From contig CM017573.1 in NCBI GenBank assembly GCA_007844125.1, positions 186,001-250,000 on the forward strand: a DNA stretch of 64,000 bases, in the 5' to 3' direction. The translations under genes were made by a program, and so were the position numbers. This document shows, piece after piece, positions 18,640 to 30,099 of the stretch (position 1 is the stretch's first letter; the number at the start of each line of letters is the position of its first letter). The notes beneath the pieces were generated by a model that did no database searches, was not told the DNA's origin, and saw only the letters and a program-made list of their open reading frames with translations. This stretch comes from Sinonovacula constricta. Lineage: Eukaryota > Mollusca > Bivalvia > Cardiida > Solecurtidae.

Positions 18640-18960
18640 AGTAACGAACCGTAACTCTGAGTGGAACTAGAACTGCTACTTTGCTTTCTTTATTGTTGCC
18701 AGCTGCATCTGTTATTACAAGCTGCATTATAAACATCAAATTACTCGGTTTCTTTTGTTAAACAAGACCTCGCAAAAACAGCTGCGGATTCCTATGTATG
18801 CCAGTTACCTTTTTACAAATGCAAGATACACTATAATATAGCAAGCTACCTGTTAAAAAGTGGAATACTCGGTTCCTTTCTATGAAAAAGGTCTCATAGA
18901 AAAGATGCATTCCACTGAAAGCACCGCTCTCCATTGCGGCACCAGTGAGAGTTTCGAACG
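18640..18960 (+). repeat. Dispersed repeat R1, copy 3, rearranged
   Basis: Contains TTTATTGTTGCCAGCTGC, CTGTTAAAAAGTGGAATAC and CACCGCTCTCCA as in the other copies. An internal segment is duplicated, so the TGCCAG...CAAGCTAC motif occurs twice. The overlapping short frames here are repeat-derived. Confidence 0.6.
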
Positions 18961-19561
18961 AAAACTGCGTTGGGAGGATGGGTGTCATTTTGGACGTACA
19001 GTCTACCACTTTGAGATAACAACAGCCAAAGATCTGATTTAGTCCTGTTACTATGGATACTTATCCTTTGAGGACTTAAGATTGTTCTTCCCCCGAGCAG
19101 GGATGAACGAATCTCTGAGATATGGAGCTTATTTCCGTTCCAAACCCTTAAGTCGACGACGATCACTTTTTCTCAGATCTGATGTATAGTATTTAACCTC
19201 TGATGTAATACCTCGGAATAAAAAAGGCTAGTTGAACTTTGCCTTGACTTGAACTTTTTAACCTGACCTTGCACAATAGGTTTTAATAATTGAACTAAAA
19301 CTAGGATTGGGTGATCAAACTATATTTAAATTGTGTCACTTAAAATATATACCACTGTTTAACAATTGTATTTTCCAAAACTTTTTCGCGCTTTATTTCA
19401 CTGGCGCTCAATAATATTTGTCTACTAAATATTCTATAAATAATAATAATAATAATAACCGAGGCGCTCCTAGTGATTAAATGGAGAGATTATGTTTTAC
19501 GTTCTTTGATTTACTTTACAATGGTTATGCGGTAGACATTCTCCTGTACGTAATAAGCTTT

Positions 19562-19563
<2 letters not shown>

Positions 19564-19613
<50 letters not shown>

Positions 19614-19702
19614 ATAAACATATTTGTTATAAAATGCATATAATCATTTTATATATATATAATGATTATATGCATTTTATAACAAATAAGTATGTTCATA
19701 AC
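19564..19702. repeat. (TA)n run plus a long AT hairpin
   Basis: A TA dinucleotide run (about 19,564-19,609) is followed by a near-perfect inverted repeat. The arm at 19,611-19,648 pairs with 19,661-19,702 across a short TA loop; the core of the stem is TTATAAAATGCATATAATCA. It could extrude as a cruciform or be a tiny foldback element. A short AAT run precedes it at 19,440-19,459. Confidence 0.8.
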
Positions 19703-20394
19703 AGAAAATGTCCACATTTTTCACCCGTGATATGTTATGGCAACCAACCATGTTATAGGCTACTACATGTATTGTCAGATCCGATCAACGTCACGTCAAT
19801 ATAAAAATTCTGGGAGCCATATTTATCGTTAGTTGTCTTAAAATTGAAAGAGTGTAAATAAAATTCGGTGAAGGGCCTTAAAGAGCACTGTGCTGAAGCC
19901 ATGTGTTGTTTTTGTCATTTATTGATCCATGCTGATGTGGTATTTATTAGCAAGTGATTTATGGCATACTTTCGAGTTTATGCTATTTGAAGAACTGTTA
20001 ACGTTTTTCAAAACTGCAAACTTAAGTGCGTGTGTCTACTGATAAAAAATTTATCATTATTTTATAAGTTTGTTTTGTGTCGAAACCCATACAGGTTCTA
20101 ACAATGTATGCTAATGTTCTGTAAGGCAAACAGCGGTTTTGTTTAGTTTTAAACACTCCAAAAATGATAGGTTTTGTATGAAGTTTTTCGGACTGCTCCG
20201 ATTCCTAGTATAGCAACTTTGCTATTTGGCATATCTAGATTTCGGTATTGAAAGTTTGCGAAAAAAAAATGTTTGTTATCAATATATCTATATTCTGAGC
20301 TAACACCATCAGCTTCTGTGTCGTGGCCATTATCACGTGTTGATTTGATTCAAACTTTGTTTCTTTTCCGTTCTCGACTATACACTTCCTGAGT

Positions 20395-20560
20395 AGAACC
20401 AGTGCTTATGTAGTATTTACCGGGGTAAATTTTATGAACGATATTGCCAAAAGTTACAACATTGTGTGTTAAAGCTGGGATTCGAATCTGGGGCGCGCTG
20501 ATTCCGAGTAGAAAGATCTTTACCACTTGACCACGGTCATAGTCGCTCTGTATTAAAAGG
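20395..20560 (-). mobile_element. tRNA-like SINE, family C
   Basis: Reading the minus strand, TGGTCAAGTGGTAAAG fits an RNA polymerase III box A. It is followed about 45 nt later by GATTCGAATCCC, a good box B. Spacing and order are tRNA-like but no clean cloverleaf remains. No second copy was found in the window, so SINE status rests on the promoter pair only. Confidence 0.45.
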
Positions 20561-21047
20561 GAGACATGGAAAGAGCCATCATATTTGCGAAGATTTGTTA
20601 ATCTGACGTGGACACAGCTGGTCAATATTGTTTTGTTCTGAAGCATTCATGAAGTGTAAGGAAATATCTACCGCCTCCCAAACAGCGGTCTAACATAACA
20701 TGTCTAACCTTGGGCTGGCCATCGCGAACTCATGGTGAAACCCCGTTACCTGATTGGCTAAAGGGGCATGTCAGTCATTACCCGAGGAAGGGTCACTTGG
20801 TTCGATAGTGACGCAATTATTTTAAAATGAAGTTCGTCTGATTATAGTGTATATGTCAACGCTTTTGTATTCTCTCGATCTAAAGACTACACAATTTTTT
20901 GAAAGAAGTCAAGTGCACATTAAAAAAACGAAAAAAATTTGCGGGAATGTAATTTTATATTTATTGCACTTTAAGTTTTTTTTATTTAAAAATGGGATTA
21001 GACGAATAGTGTTAGAGTCTCTCTGACGACAATTATGATGATGTAAT

Positions 21048-21415
21048 GGATAGCGCTCTTATCCTTCAAAAATCAAGCATTTCCTATTGCAGCCCCGCTG
21101 CAGAGATAGCTATTTTTAAACTAAACAAACCACGTGACTTCTTACTGTTGAGACTGGGTAAACTGTTCTGACGTTGATATCTATTTTTGGCAGAGACCAC
21201 TATCATGCTTTTTATAGATTTAAAAATAATGAAAATTCATAATGATTAATTTCCGATTAGTACCGAATAACACATAACACTATAGTAAAGTGCTCAAAAT
21301 CGTCTTTACTTAAACAAAAGTGTGAGTATGCAGAAATTATGCTCAGACTCCCTAAGCAGTGGTTCGATATTATTACATGTATTTGATATAGGCAACCTAT
21401 CGGATGCCACCTTTA
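21048..21415 (+). mobile_element. MITE-like family M, 5'-truncated copy
   Basis: The right end reads CGGATGCCACCTTTAAA, close to the family terminus GGATACCACCTTTAA. Internal landmarks shared with the 26.7, 32.6 and 56.8 kb copies are GCTGCAGAGATAGCTATTTT, CCACGTGAC, GACGTTGATATCTATTTTT and GCAGAGACCAC. The left end is missing. Confidence 0.65.
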
Positions 21416-21545
21416 AAGTGATGAGATAACAGTTAGCTATATTCGTGTTATATTCGTTAAAAAACATAATGATGTTAATTTATCACTCCTGATTACTATA
21501 TCCATTGTGGACATGCCCAATATTTCTGTGACATTTTAGCCATTT

Positions 21546-21700
21546 AATATGGTATCGGACAGTTTGGACACACTTTTTCCCTCACAACCAACCAAATTGG
21601 TGTTATCACATTTACCTGCGAAATGTTGTTTATTGATGCCTTAGGTATGTCCGTAATATGTAGAACACCATCTCAATGCATATGACAAATGGGGATTTCC
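21546..21700 (+). mobile_element. MITE-like family M, left-end fragment
   Basis: Begins TATGGTATCGGACAGTTTGGAC and continues with AAATGTTGTTTATTGATG, matching the left third of the family. It breaks off shortly before the 42-bp minisatellite. Confidence 0.55.
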
Positions 21701-21803
21701 TATCTTTGTCTATGCAGCATAGTCAGCTGTTGTTAAAGCAAGTGCGATTGACCTAACCACTTCAGCGCGTACTTTTGCGGAGTTTGAAGCGGGTGAATCG
21801 AGT

Positions 21804-22950
21804 ATGAGACGCTTGAAAGCCTTGCACTTTACCAAAGAACACACAGGTAGACGCTTGAAAGCATTGCACATTACCAAAGAACAAACAGGTAGACGCTTGA
21901 AAGCATTGCACATTACCAAAGAACCCACAGGTAGACGTATGAAAGCATTGCACATTACCAAAGAGCACACAGGTAGACGCTTGAAAGCCTTGCACGTTAC
22001 CAAAGAGCACACAGGTAGACGCTTGAAAGCCTTGCACGTTACCAAAGAGCACACAGGTTGACGCTTGAAAGCCTTGCACATTTCCAAAGAGCACACAGGT
22101 AGACGCTTGAAAGCCTTGCACGTTACCAAAGAGCACACAGGTAGACGCTTGAAAGCCTTGCACGTTACCAAAGAGCACACAGGTAGACGCTTGAAAGCAT
22201 TGCACATTACCAAAGAGCACACAGGTAGACGCTTGAAAGCCTTGCATGTTACCAAAGAGCACACAGGTAGATGCTTGAAAGCCTTGCACATTACCAAAAT
22301 GCACACAGGTAGACGCTTGAAAGCCTTGCACGTTACCAAAGAGCACACAGGTAGACGCTTGAAAGCCTTGCACGTTACCAGAGAACACACAGGCAGACGC
22401 TTGAAAGCCTTGCATGTTACCAAAGAGCACACAGATAGACGTTTGAAAGCCTTGCACGTTACCAAAGAACACACAGGTTTACGCTTGAAAGCCTTGCACA
22501 TTACCAAAGAGCACACAGGTAGACGCTTGAAAGCCTTTCACGTTACCAAAGAACACACAGGTAGACGCTTGAAGGCCTTGCACGTTACCAAAGAGCACAC
22601 AGGTAGACGCTTGAAAGCCTTGCACGTTACCAAAGAGCACACAGGTAGACGCTTGAAAGCATTGCACATTACCAAAGAGCACACAGGTAGACGCTTGAAA
22701 GCCTTGCATAGTACCAAAGAGCACAAATGTAGACGCTTGAAAGCATTGCACATTACCAAAGAGCACACAGGTAGACGCTTGAAAGCCTTGCACATTACCA
22801 AAGAGCACACAGGTAGACGCTTGAAAGCCTTGCCCATTACCAAAGAACACACAGGTAGACGCTTGAAAGCCTTGCACGTTACCAAAGAGCACACAGGTAG
22901 ACGCTTGAAAGCATTGCACGTTACCAAAGAGCACACAGGTAGACGCTACC
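21804..22950 (+). repeat. 42-bp minisatellite, about 27 copies, open in several frames
   Basis: The unit is AGACGCTTGAAAGCCTTGCA followed by CGTTACCAAAGAGCACACAGGT (42 bp). Because 42 is divisible by three, frames stay open. On the plus strand an ATG at 21,804 starts (RRLKALHVTKEHTG)n, broken once by a TGA at 22,059-22,061 and resumed to 22,991. Two minus-strand frames are also long (KAFKRLPVCSLVTC and VQGFQASTCVLFGN types). Substitutions mainly affect the CAC(G/A)TTACC and AA(A/G)GAACAC positions. I see no leader, no promoter and no exon borders, so I call it a repeat, with a coding role possible but unproven. Confidence 0.9.
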
Positions 22951-23679
22951 AAAATGCCGTTCGTATGATTTGTGTAATTTTAACTAAATAGGAAAATTTC
23001 GGTCATTTTGGTGAAAAAAATGAAGTTGCCTTTTAACTTTACATCTGTACTTATGCAAAAGACGAAAACGAATGTATTAAAACTGTTAGTACTAAACGAT
23101 AAAACCGATGATTTGTATGTTGACCAGGCAAAAAGTATTACAGAACTTAACGCAGCAGTTACGGTGGCTCAATGTTGTGTGTGTGTTTTTTTTGTGTTTT
23201 TTTATTATTTAAGAATATACAGCCCAACAAAAATTCTCTCTTGGGGAGATATTTACGATTGCTTTTAAACGAAACAGATAAATGAGAATGTTATATTGGA
23301 TGATATATTCTCACGAACAGAAGCAAATATATTACTTTTAAGTGCGAAAGTTTCAAATTGACTGTTTATTGTGTAAGCATTCTACCTCTTCTCTGCAAAA
23401 ATTATAACGTTCGGATTCTTATTGGCTGTCATTGCTGATGTCTTCTTATGGGGGTTGGTATCTTTGTCATATTTATAACCCTTTAGTTTTTCACAGTACA
23501 GATGAAAAAAAAAGAATGTTCACTTTTTTTAAAGAAATTAGATAAATCAAGTACTGGCCTCCTACTGGGATTCGGGATATAAAACTGTCAAAACTTTTCA
23601 TTGAATATTTTTATGCACGCTCATGCCTGTATATATGGCTTTCCAATAATATATAATCTTCAGTCTTTATCTTTTTCTG

Positions 23680-24520
23680 TGTCAGCCTGCCTGCCCACAC
23701 ATCTGTCAGACCGCCCAAAACCGCACCCCGGTTGTCCACCTGCCGGTCTGCCTTTATACTTGCTCACCTGCCTACGAAACCACAAGCCTACCTGCCGACA
23801 TACCAAACTGACTGACCGGCCGACCGACTGCTCGTCAGAATGTACGCTCGCACGGATGCTCGCCCGCCTACATATCAGATCGCAAGCCTGCCCGCTTGTT
23901 CGTCCCTTGTCTTCCCACTCACTCACCTGCCTGCCAACCAGCCCGCACGCCTTCCCATCAACCTGCCTGCCTGACTGCCCGCCTGCTTGCTAATCAGCCC
24001 GCCGGCCTATCCGCAAGCCAAACCGAAAGCCTTCCCTCCCGAACGCTTGCTTGTTGTAATGTCTGCCTAACGTTAAGGCCCGTATGCCTGTTCATTATCT
24101 GTCCGTTCGCCAGCCTGCCTACCATCCCGCTTTCACACCAGCCTGCATGCCCACCAGCTCATCGGCCTGCACGCTCACGTTCACATTTGATGACTGACTG
24201 ACTGACTGAATGATCGTACGCCTGCCTGCCGGCTAGCCCAACCGTATTTCCACTAGCCTGCATGCCTGTCTGCCCGACCGCCTGTTAGCCCGACTTTTCA
24301 TCAGCCTGCACGGCCGATAGCCTGCCTGACAGGCCAGTTTCTTTCATCAGCCTGCTTGTCTGACTGCCCGCCCACCCGCCCGCCTGCCAGCCCGCATGTC
24401 CATCAGCCTAACTGCCCCCATGCCTGCCCGCATGCCCGACCGCCTTTCCATTAGCATGCCTGTCTTACTGCTCGCCCGTATTCCCGACTCCCATTCTGCA
24501 CGCACGCTCGCCTGTCTGTA
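23680..24520. repeat. Decayed CTGC/CCTG-type tandem array
   Basis: About 840 bp of C- and T-rich sequence built from degenerate GCCTGCC, GCCCGCC, CGACCG and CAGCCTGC words. A purer ACTGACTGACTGACTG run sits near 24,190. It looks like an old tetranucleotide microsatellite eroded by substitution. The frames in it (Pro/Ala/Cys-rich) have no gene features. Confidence 0.75.
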
Positions 24521-24529
24521 TTTATTTTT

Positions 24530-26670
24530 AAAGGACAGGCGCATCTATTAGAATAAATACGGTTCGTGAAAATATATACATGTACATGTATTTTATTTTA
24601 CTGTAATCAAAGAATATATTCAAAAAATGAGTTTCGTTTAAATTTTGTATTTGATCTCATTTTTGTTGTTGATCTTTTTGTATTTGACTTTCCTATTCTT
24701 ATAATGATGGTTTAAATATTAAACTATATTTTTCAAAATTAAGATAATATACAGTATAATTATTTTTTTTAATTTTAATTATGTTGATTCTGTTTTGCAA
24801 AGAAAGCTATTATAAACATTCATGTAGTTGCTGCTTCCGATATAAAATAAGGTAAACATATTTATTTCAAAATTTTGAAAAGCGTTTAAATATAAACAGA
24901 CATGAGCTTTAAAATTAGTTTTCTAACTAAACTTTAACAACGTATTTTGATACATCCTGTGTACATAGATGCAAAGAATGTAATAACTTTTCGGTTTTCA
25001 TTATAATTGCGATTTTTTTTTATCTCGTATCATATATACCATTGTTTTGGAATGTATGCCGCATGTTTACTTGCATTAATCATTTAATATCACAACCGTA
25101 TACTCAAGATAAAATTGTCACCAAATTCACTTTAGTGGTCTGGAAGAAACAATCGCCTTTTCTTTGACCAGGATAGCGCCGGGATAAAAACCCGAGGATG
25201 TCCACATTACGTTATTTAACCATGCGGATTTTCCATAAGAGAGTTTAGTCTGAAGCAAAATACTGCGATAACATAAGAAAGTACAGAGATAACTTGAATT
25301 AACGTTCGGGATAGGTTTGGTTTTACCGTTCATTGCTAGGTGTGGTTATAGATTATTTTGTTTGCTAAATTATCATAACAAGATTGCGGTCTAATCAGAG
25401 AATTCACGACCAAGGTGTGTGCTGAAAGTGAAAGCACCGAAGTTAACGCCTAAGAATTTGCTCTTCCTATATTACATGGGTGTAGATTTTAGTCATAATA
25501 ACACATTGCTTATTTTATTTTAACAGCGACAAAAAAATCACAATAAATGAAGGTACATTTACAAGCACCACACACAAAAGTCAGTGTTCTTTTCGATTGA
25601 CATATCTAAACATACAAAACCCAGAAATAGCAAACTAAATACTCGCTTTATATACAAAGATACCTATGCACAAATAACTGAAGAAGTTATACAACAAAAA
25701 CGTCTGAAATTGGAAAAGGTAGCAGCAGATGAAATGTTAAAGAAATGAAAGAAAAATAATTGGACACAGCTTAAGAAATAATAAATAATATAAATACAAC
25801 ATACATGGTGTTTGTTTAAAAAGACAAACACATACAAGAGATATCATAAGCTAGAGGTTTTAAAAGTAAAATGTGGACATTAATTTTAAGATCATTTTGG
25901 GGAGATACTATTGGTCAGATTTCCCAAAGTATAAAGTTCCAGCTAATCGGATTCTTGAAAATGACTGAGCTTAAAGTTCAATCACGCTTTGAACTTGAGT
26001 TAAAGGACTTTGTAATGAGTTTAATTGGTTGGAGTACAAAAACCTTATTAGACCAATCAGATTCTCTGGTTTTGTTTAGAGTTCGAGCTTAACAATTTAA
26101 AACTTGGTTCCCTGAACACGACCTCCAATATGTTCCAACCTCTAGTTATGTGTCGTCCAGAAAGGTGGGTTTACGAGCGTGCTAATATGTCGTCGTTTTC
26201 CAATCAATCAATTACGCAAGTCCAGACTTAAAAGCCAGAGCGATATCAGTGCTTTGAATACAAGTGCTATATTTGCCGAGTTAAAGAAAATGGAGGTTTT
26301 CTTGATAAAGATACGTAACATTGCCAGACTGTGTTCTAAATGTGTCACCGCAGTAAAGTGTGAGAGCAAGAGTGGGTTAGTCTGACACTAAGCCTCAGTC
26401 TAGAGCCAATATAGAATGCAAATATGCTGAGTTAGTTATTTCACGTTTTAGTTAGTTTATTCAGATAAACAAACAATTAAGAATAAAAATTAAAAATACA
26501 ACATTTATCAAGCTGTGTTATGTAGTAACCACTGTTTAATTCAGGTTGTTTAAAAACAACTGCCTTTTATTAAGTCCTTATATGTACAGACATTTTCCTG
26601 ACCATATCTATGCATGAACCATCCCATTGTGAAATTAGAACTTTTTAAAAAGACTAGTATTTTTTTAGGG
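24530..26670. other. Non-coding, no feature recognised
   Basis: AT-rich, with short frames only (the longest are 60-75 codons without exon borders or recognisable domains). Confidence 0.6.
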
Positions 26671-26678
26671 CGAGCCAC

Positions 26679-27145
26679 TTTAAAGGTGGTACGTGACAGT
26701 TTGGACCAAAGTTTATTATCTGAAATAACCAAATAAATCATTGTTACATGAGAATATCCTTCAAAATGTTGTTCGTTGATGTCCTATATCTGTCTGGATA
26801 GTCAAGCAAGCATCGTCAGTCGTTATTGCGCCCTATCCAAGCCACGCTGCAGAGATAGCTTCTTTTTTACACTTAGAATACCACATGATTACAAACTTTT
26901 GAGATAACGTTACACAGTTATCGGGATAATCCGTTTTGACGTCGATATCTATTTTTAGCAGAGACCACTATAAGGTATTATAACGTCGGAAAGAATACAA
27001 ATTCAAAGTGAATTTTTCACGATCTGTTCAAAATCGTATTTATTAAGACTAAAGTATGGGTTTATATAAATATTAAGCCCAAATTCCCCAAAGCAGTGGT
27101 TCGATATTGTTATAGATAGGCAAAGTTTTGGATACTACCTTTAAG
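26679..27145 (+). mobile_element. MITE-like family M, full-length copy
   Basis: Left end TTAAAGGTGGTACGTGACAG and right end GGATACTACCTTTAA are inverted relatives, giving a 467-bp element with terminal inverted repeats of about 15 bp. The interior carries the family words AGTTTGGACC, CCACGCTGCAGAGATAGC, GACGTCGATATCTATTTTTA and GCAGAGACCAC. There is no coding capacity, as expected of a non-autonomous DNA transposon. Confidence 0.75.
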
Positions 27146-27537
27146 GTAATTTGTTTAATTTTACAACATTGTTTGCCTTGATCAGTTTATCTTTTGATAC
27201 ATTTGTCACGTTCTTATTACACGATGTAGAAGAATGCAATACACATGCTACGGTATGAATACAACACCCACAATTAGTGCATTGTCACATAAGTACCGAT
27301 AATAATGCATGAAACAAATGTTTAATAAAGCAAAAATGTGGACCAAACCCAGCAATTTTTTGCAGCAGACATGCTTTGTCCAAATAAACTTTAAACGAGT
27401 TTCATGTACTTTAACGTCGGGTACTATTTTTACAATATATGGACGTCGAGTGTATTCTTTGGAAGAAAACAACGTAGACAATTTGTGCAATAAAAAGAAT
27501 AGTATATATTTACATGGATATCGATTACGAATACGAA

Positions 27538-27700
27538 CAACACAGACACACACGCGCGCGCACACACACCACACACACACACACACAGACACACACGCGC
27601 GCGCGCACACACCACACACACAGACACACACACGCGCGCGCACACACACCACAAACACAGACACACACGCGCGCGCACGCACACCACACACACACAAATA
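27538..27700. repeat. Compound (CA)n/(CG)n microsatellite
   Basis: Four rounds of a higher-order pattern, ACACACGCGCGCGCACACAC followed by CACCACACACACAGAC, occupy about 160 bp. Alternating purine-pyrimidine tracts of this kind favour Z-DNA. The His/Thr-rich and Val/Cys-rich frames here are artefacts of the repeat. Confidence 0.9.
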
Positions 27701-27749
27701 ATTCGACAGCAAGTGTCAACTAGAATAAAATTTGAAATGGAATAAATTA

Positions 27750-29850
27750 ACAACAAAGAGTATTAACATAGTAAATGCTAAAAATAATTGTTTGTTGCTG
27801 ACACTAGTGAACAGACAATTGTACATGGTCATTAATATTAAATCATCTTTTTTATATATAAAGTTGTGAGCATTATTTTTGCCTTCTTTCTTTTAAATCA
27901 TCTTCTTAATCTTCCATGAAATTTTATAATTATATTAATAAAGTAAGTCATTAAGAACACAATGACGAAGAAAATGTTCAAAATATCGATACTATAACGG
28001 TGTCATAATGAAAATTGAAGTATGTACAATAAGTAAAAAGAATTAAAAATACTTACCGGTGTAACAATATAGAAAATCCTAACTTCCGCTCCAATATTAA
28101 AAAAAAATATCCGTGGAATGATTAGTAATTATAATACTTTAAACATCACTTCAACATCCATATCACGTTGTTTACTAACTTTTTCTAGCTATATTCTTCT
28201 TTTTTTTAATTCAGATGCGCGCGTTGTAAATTAGACCGAAATCAATTTCATTTTGCGAAAAGTGTACGTTGTATTGTTTTATCATTTACGGAACAAGCGC
28301 TATTATTTGGTTGACCTAGTATACTTAAAGCCAGTCAAAATATTGCATCGAAACGAAATATTGTCTAATAAGGTATGAAGATGATAGTGGACTTTTAATC
28401 AGCGATATACCCCGTGCCTCAATTTAGGATGGGACTGTGTTCGGATTGGTGGAATCGAACTGTTACTATCGGCAAATGTAGGGTAAATTGTTCGCGAGTG
28501 TTATTTTTCGTGGCTTTCGTATGCTGTTTAAATGATCTAATGGGTTAATCTTTCTATTTTTTTCTGGACTTACATTAATGTTCATTGTTCATGTAGCATA
28601 TATATTTATAATTTAAAATTCTTTAATGCGTACTTGCTCACATAACATACCAATATCATTTTTGGTTGAACGTTAAAATCATTGCAAAGACAATGTTTAC
28701 AAAAATAATCTATTCGACTTAATTTATAAATATTATCTTATAGACATTCAGTAAGTAATTGACAGTGTAAAACACATTCACTTAAAAATTTCGACAATTT
28801 CGCGTACGCTTCTTCTACGAGTTTTCAATATTTCTCCTTAAGCCAAAGTGGCTGATCACAAATCATAGTATCTGCTGAGTCTGTTGAGTTAAATTTCGAC
28901 AATTGTTTTTCGACATTAAAGGGACGTCCGTGATACAGCTGCGAAAGTCGTCGACTTATCACATGACTTCGGTTACCAGCATCTGTGTAATGCGGTCTTC
29001 CGGTTGAACTATGGTGCATCGGCGGGTGGGAAGTGGGGAGGGGCGGAGAAAATTATAGCGGGAAAATATTCTTGATGCTTGTGTGACCCAGCAACTTTCA
29101 CAAAAGGAGGCTGTTGTTCAAGATACCTTTAAAGTGGTGTATATGTTACACAAGTTATTTACAATATGATTGCTCCAAGTCCTGACTTTGGACTTTTCTT
29201 GTGACTTGAGTCATACTGTTCGCACCGTCGCGTATAACCACCACAAGAACGACTAATGTAAATAGAAAACAGTTTATCAGTAAATTAACCGTATGTTCGC
29301 GCGTAAATGCATATGCCCAGGACCGCAAAATATTGATAAATGTTTTCCAACAATGTTATATTTTCTGAGTTCGCGCCTGGTAATGATCGTACGCTGATAA
29401 AGAAACTATCTTCGACGAAAGTTTAACCTCTGTAAAAAAAAATAAGCCATTTAATACTGTCCTCAGTTGAGAGTTAAAGCGTTGTTCAGGGAAAAGCAGC
29501 CAGCTTAACAGGGTTTAACTATTCCTAGCTCGACAAAAGATAGTTATTTCATGTATTTCCATTATAGTGTGTAAAACGATAGAGTCAAGCAATAAAAGTC
29601 CGTAAGCCTTAAAAACATTTTCACATATTTACAACAGTATGCCCAGACCATTTAATTAGATGTATGTGATTATAAAATGCAACACACAATGAACTACTTT
29701 ATACATAAACCACCATCTACTGCGCGTATAAATACAGCCTCCTGTGAAACGTGGTACATGCTATGTTACTAGCACATAGATCACCCGTCCAGGTCTTGGT
29801 CCTCGACCCTTAACCTTCTGTTTATGATATGTCTACTACTACAGCACGGA
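27750..29850. other. Non-coding, no confident feature
   Basis: Mostly AT-rich. One minus-strand open stretch at 28,825-29,019 (64 codons, containing HVISRRLSQLYHGRPFNVEK) has protein-like composition, but there is no start context, exon border or family match I can name. Confidence 0.5.
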
Positions 29851-29851
29851 C

Positions 29852-30097
29852 TTGTATTGTTTGTGAATATTAACCCCGAACTGATGAATACATTACACGG
29901 TAGTTGCTGGTTCAAATTTCCGCGCTAACCATTTTAACAGCACGAAAATCTCGTGAATAACGAAAAAATCATTTATCACGGCGAAATATTTTCGGCAAGC
30001 ACATGTTCTTAATTTATTTTACAACTGATATTGGAGCGTGTACAACTACCGTGTAATGTATTCATCAGTTCGGGGTTAATATTCACAAACAATACAA
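29852..30097. repeat. Perfect 55-bp inverted repeat, foldback element
   Basis: Positions 29,852-29,906 and 30,043-30,097 are exact reverse complements over 55 bp (outer end TTGTATTGTTTGTGAATATT, inner end ACACGGTAGTTG). They are separated by 136 bp of unrelated sequence. Perfect identity implies a recent origin or ongoing conversion. Confidence 0.95.
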
Positions 30098-30099
30098 TG

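Noticed and set aside
21804..22991. C2H2 zinc-finger repeats suggested by the recurring H....HTG motif
   Set aside because: The plus frame has no cysteines in the unit and a 14-residue period instead of 28.
23601..24201. Pro/Cys/Ala-rich plus-strand frames
   Set aside because: They lie inside the decayed CTGC array and lack any gene signal.
27248..27756. Overlapping frames rich in His/Thr or Val/Cys
   Set aside because: Produced by the CA/CG microsatellite.
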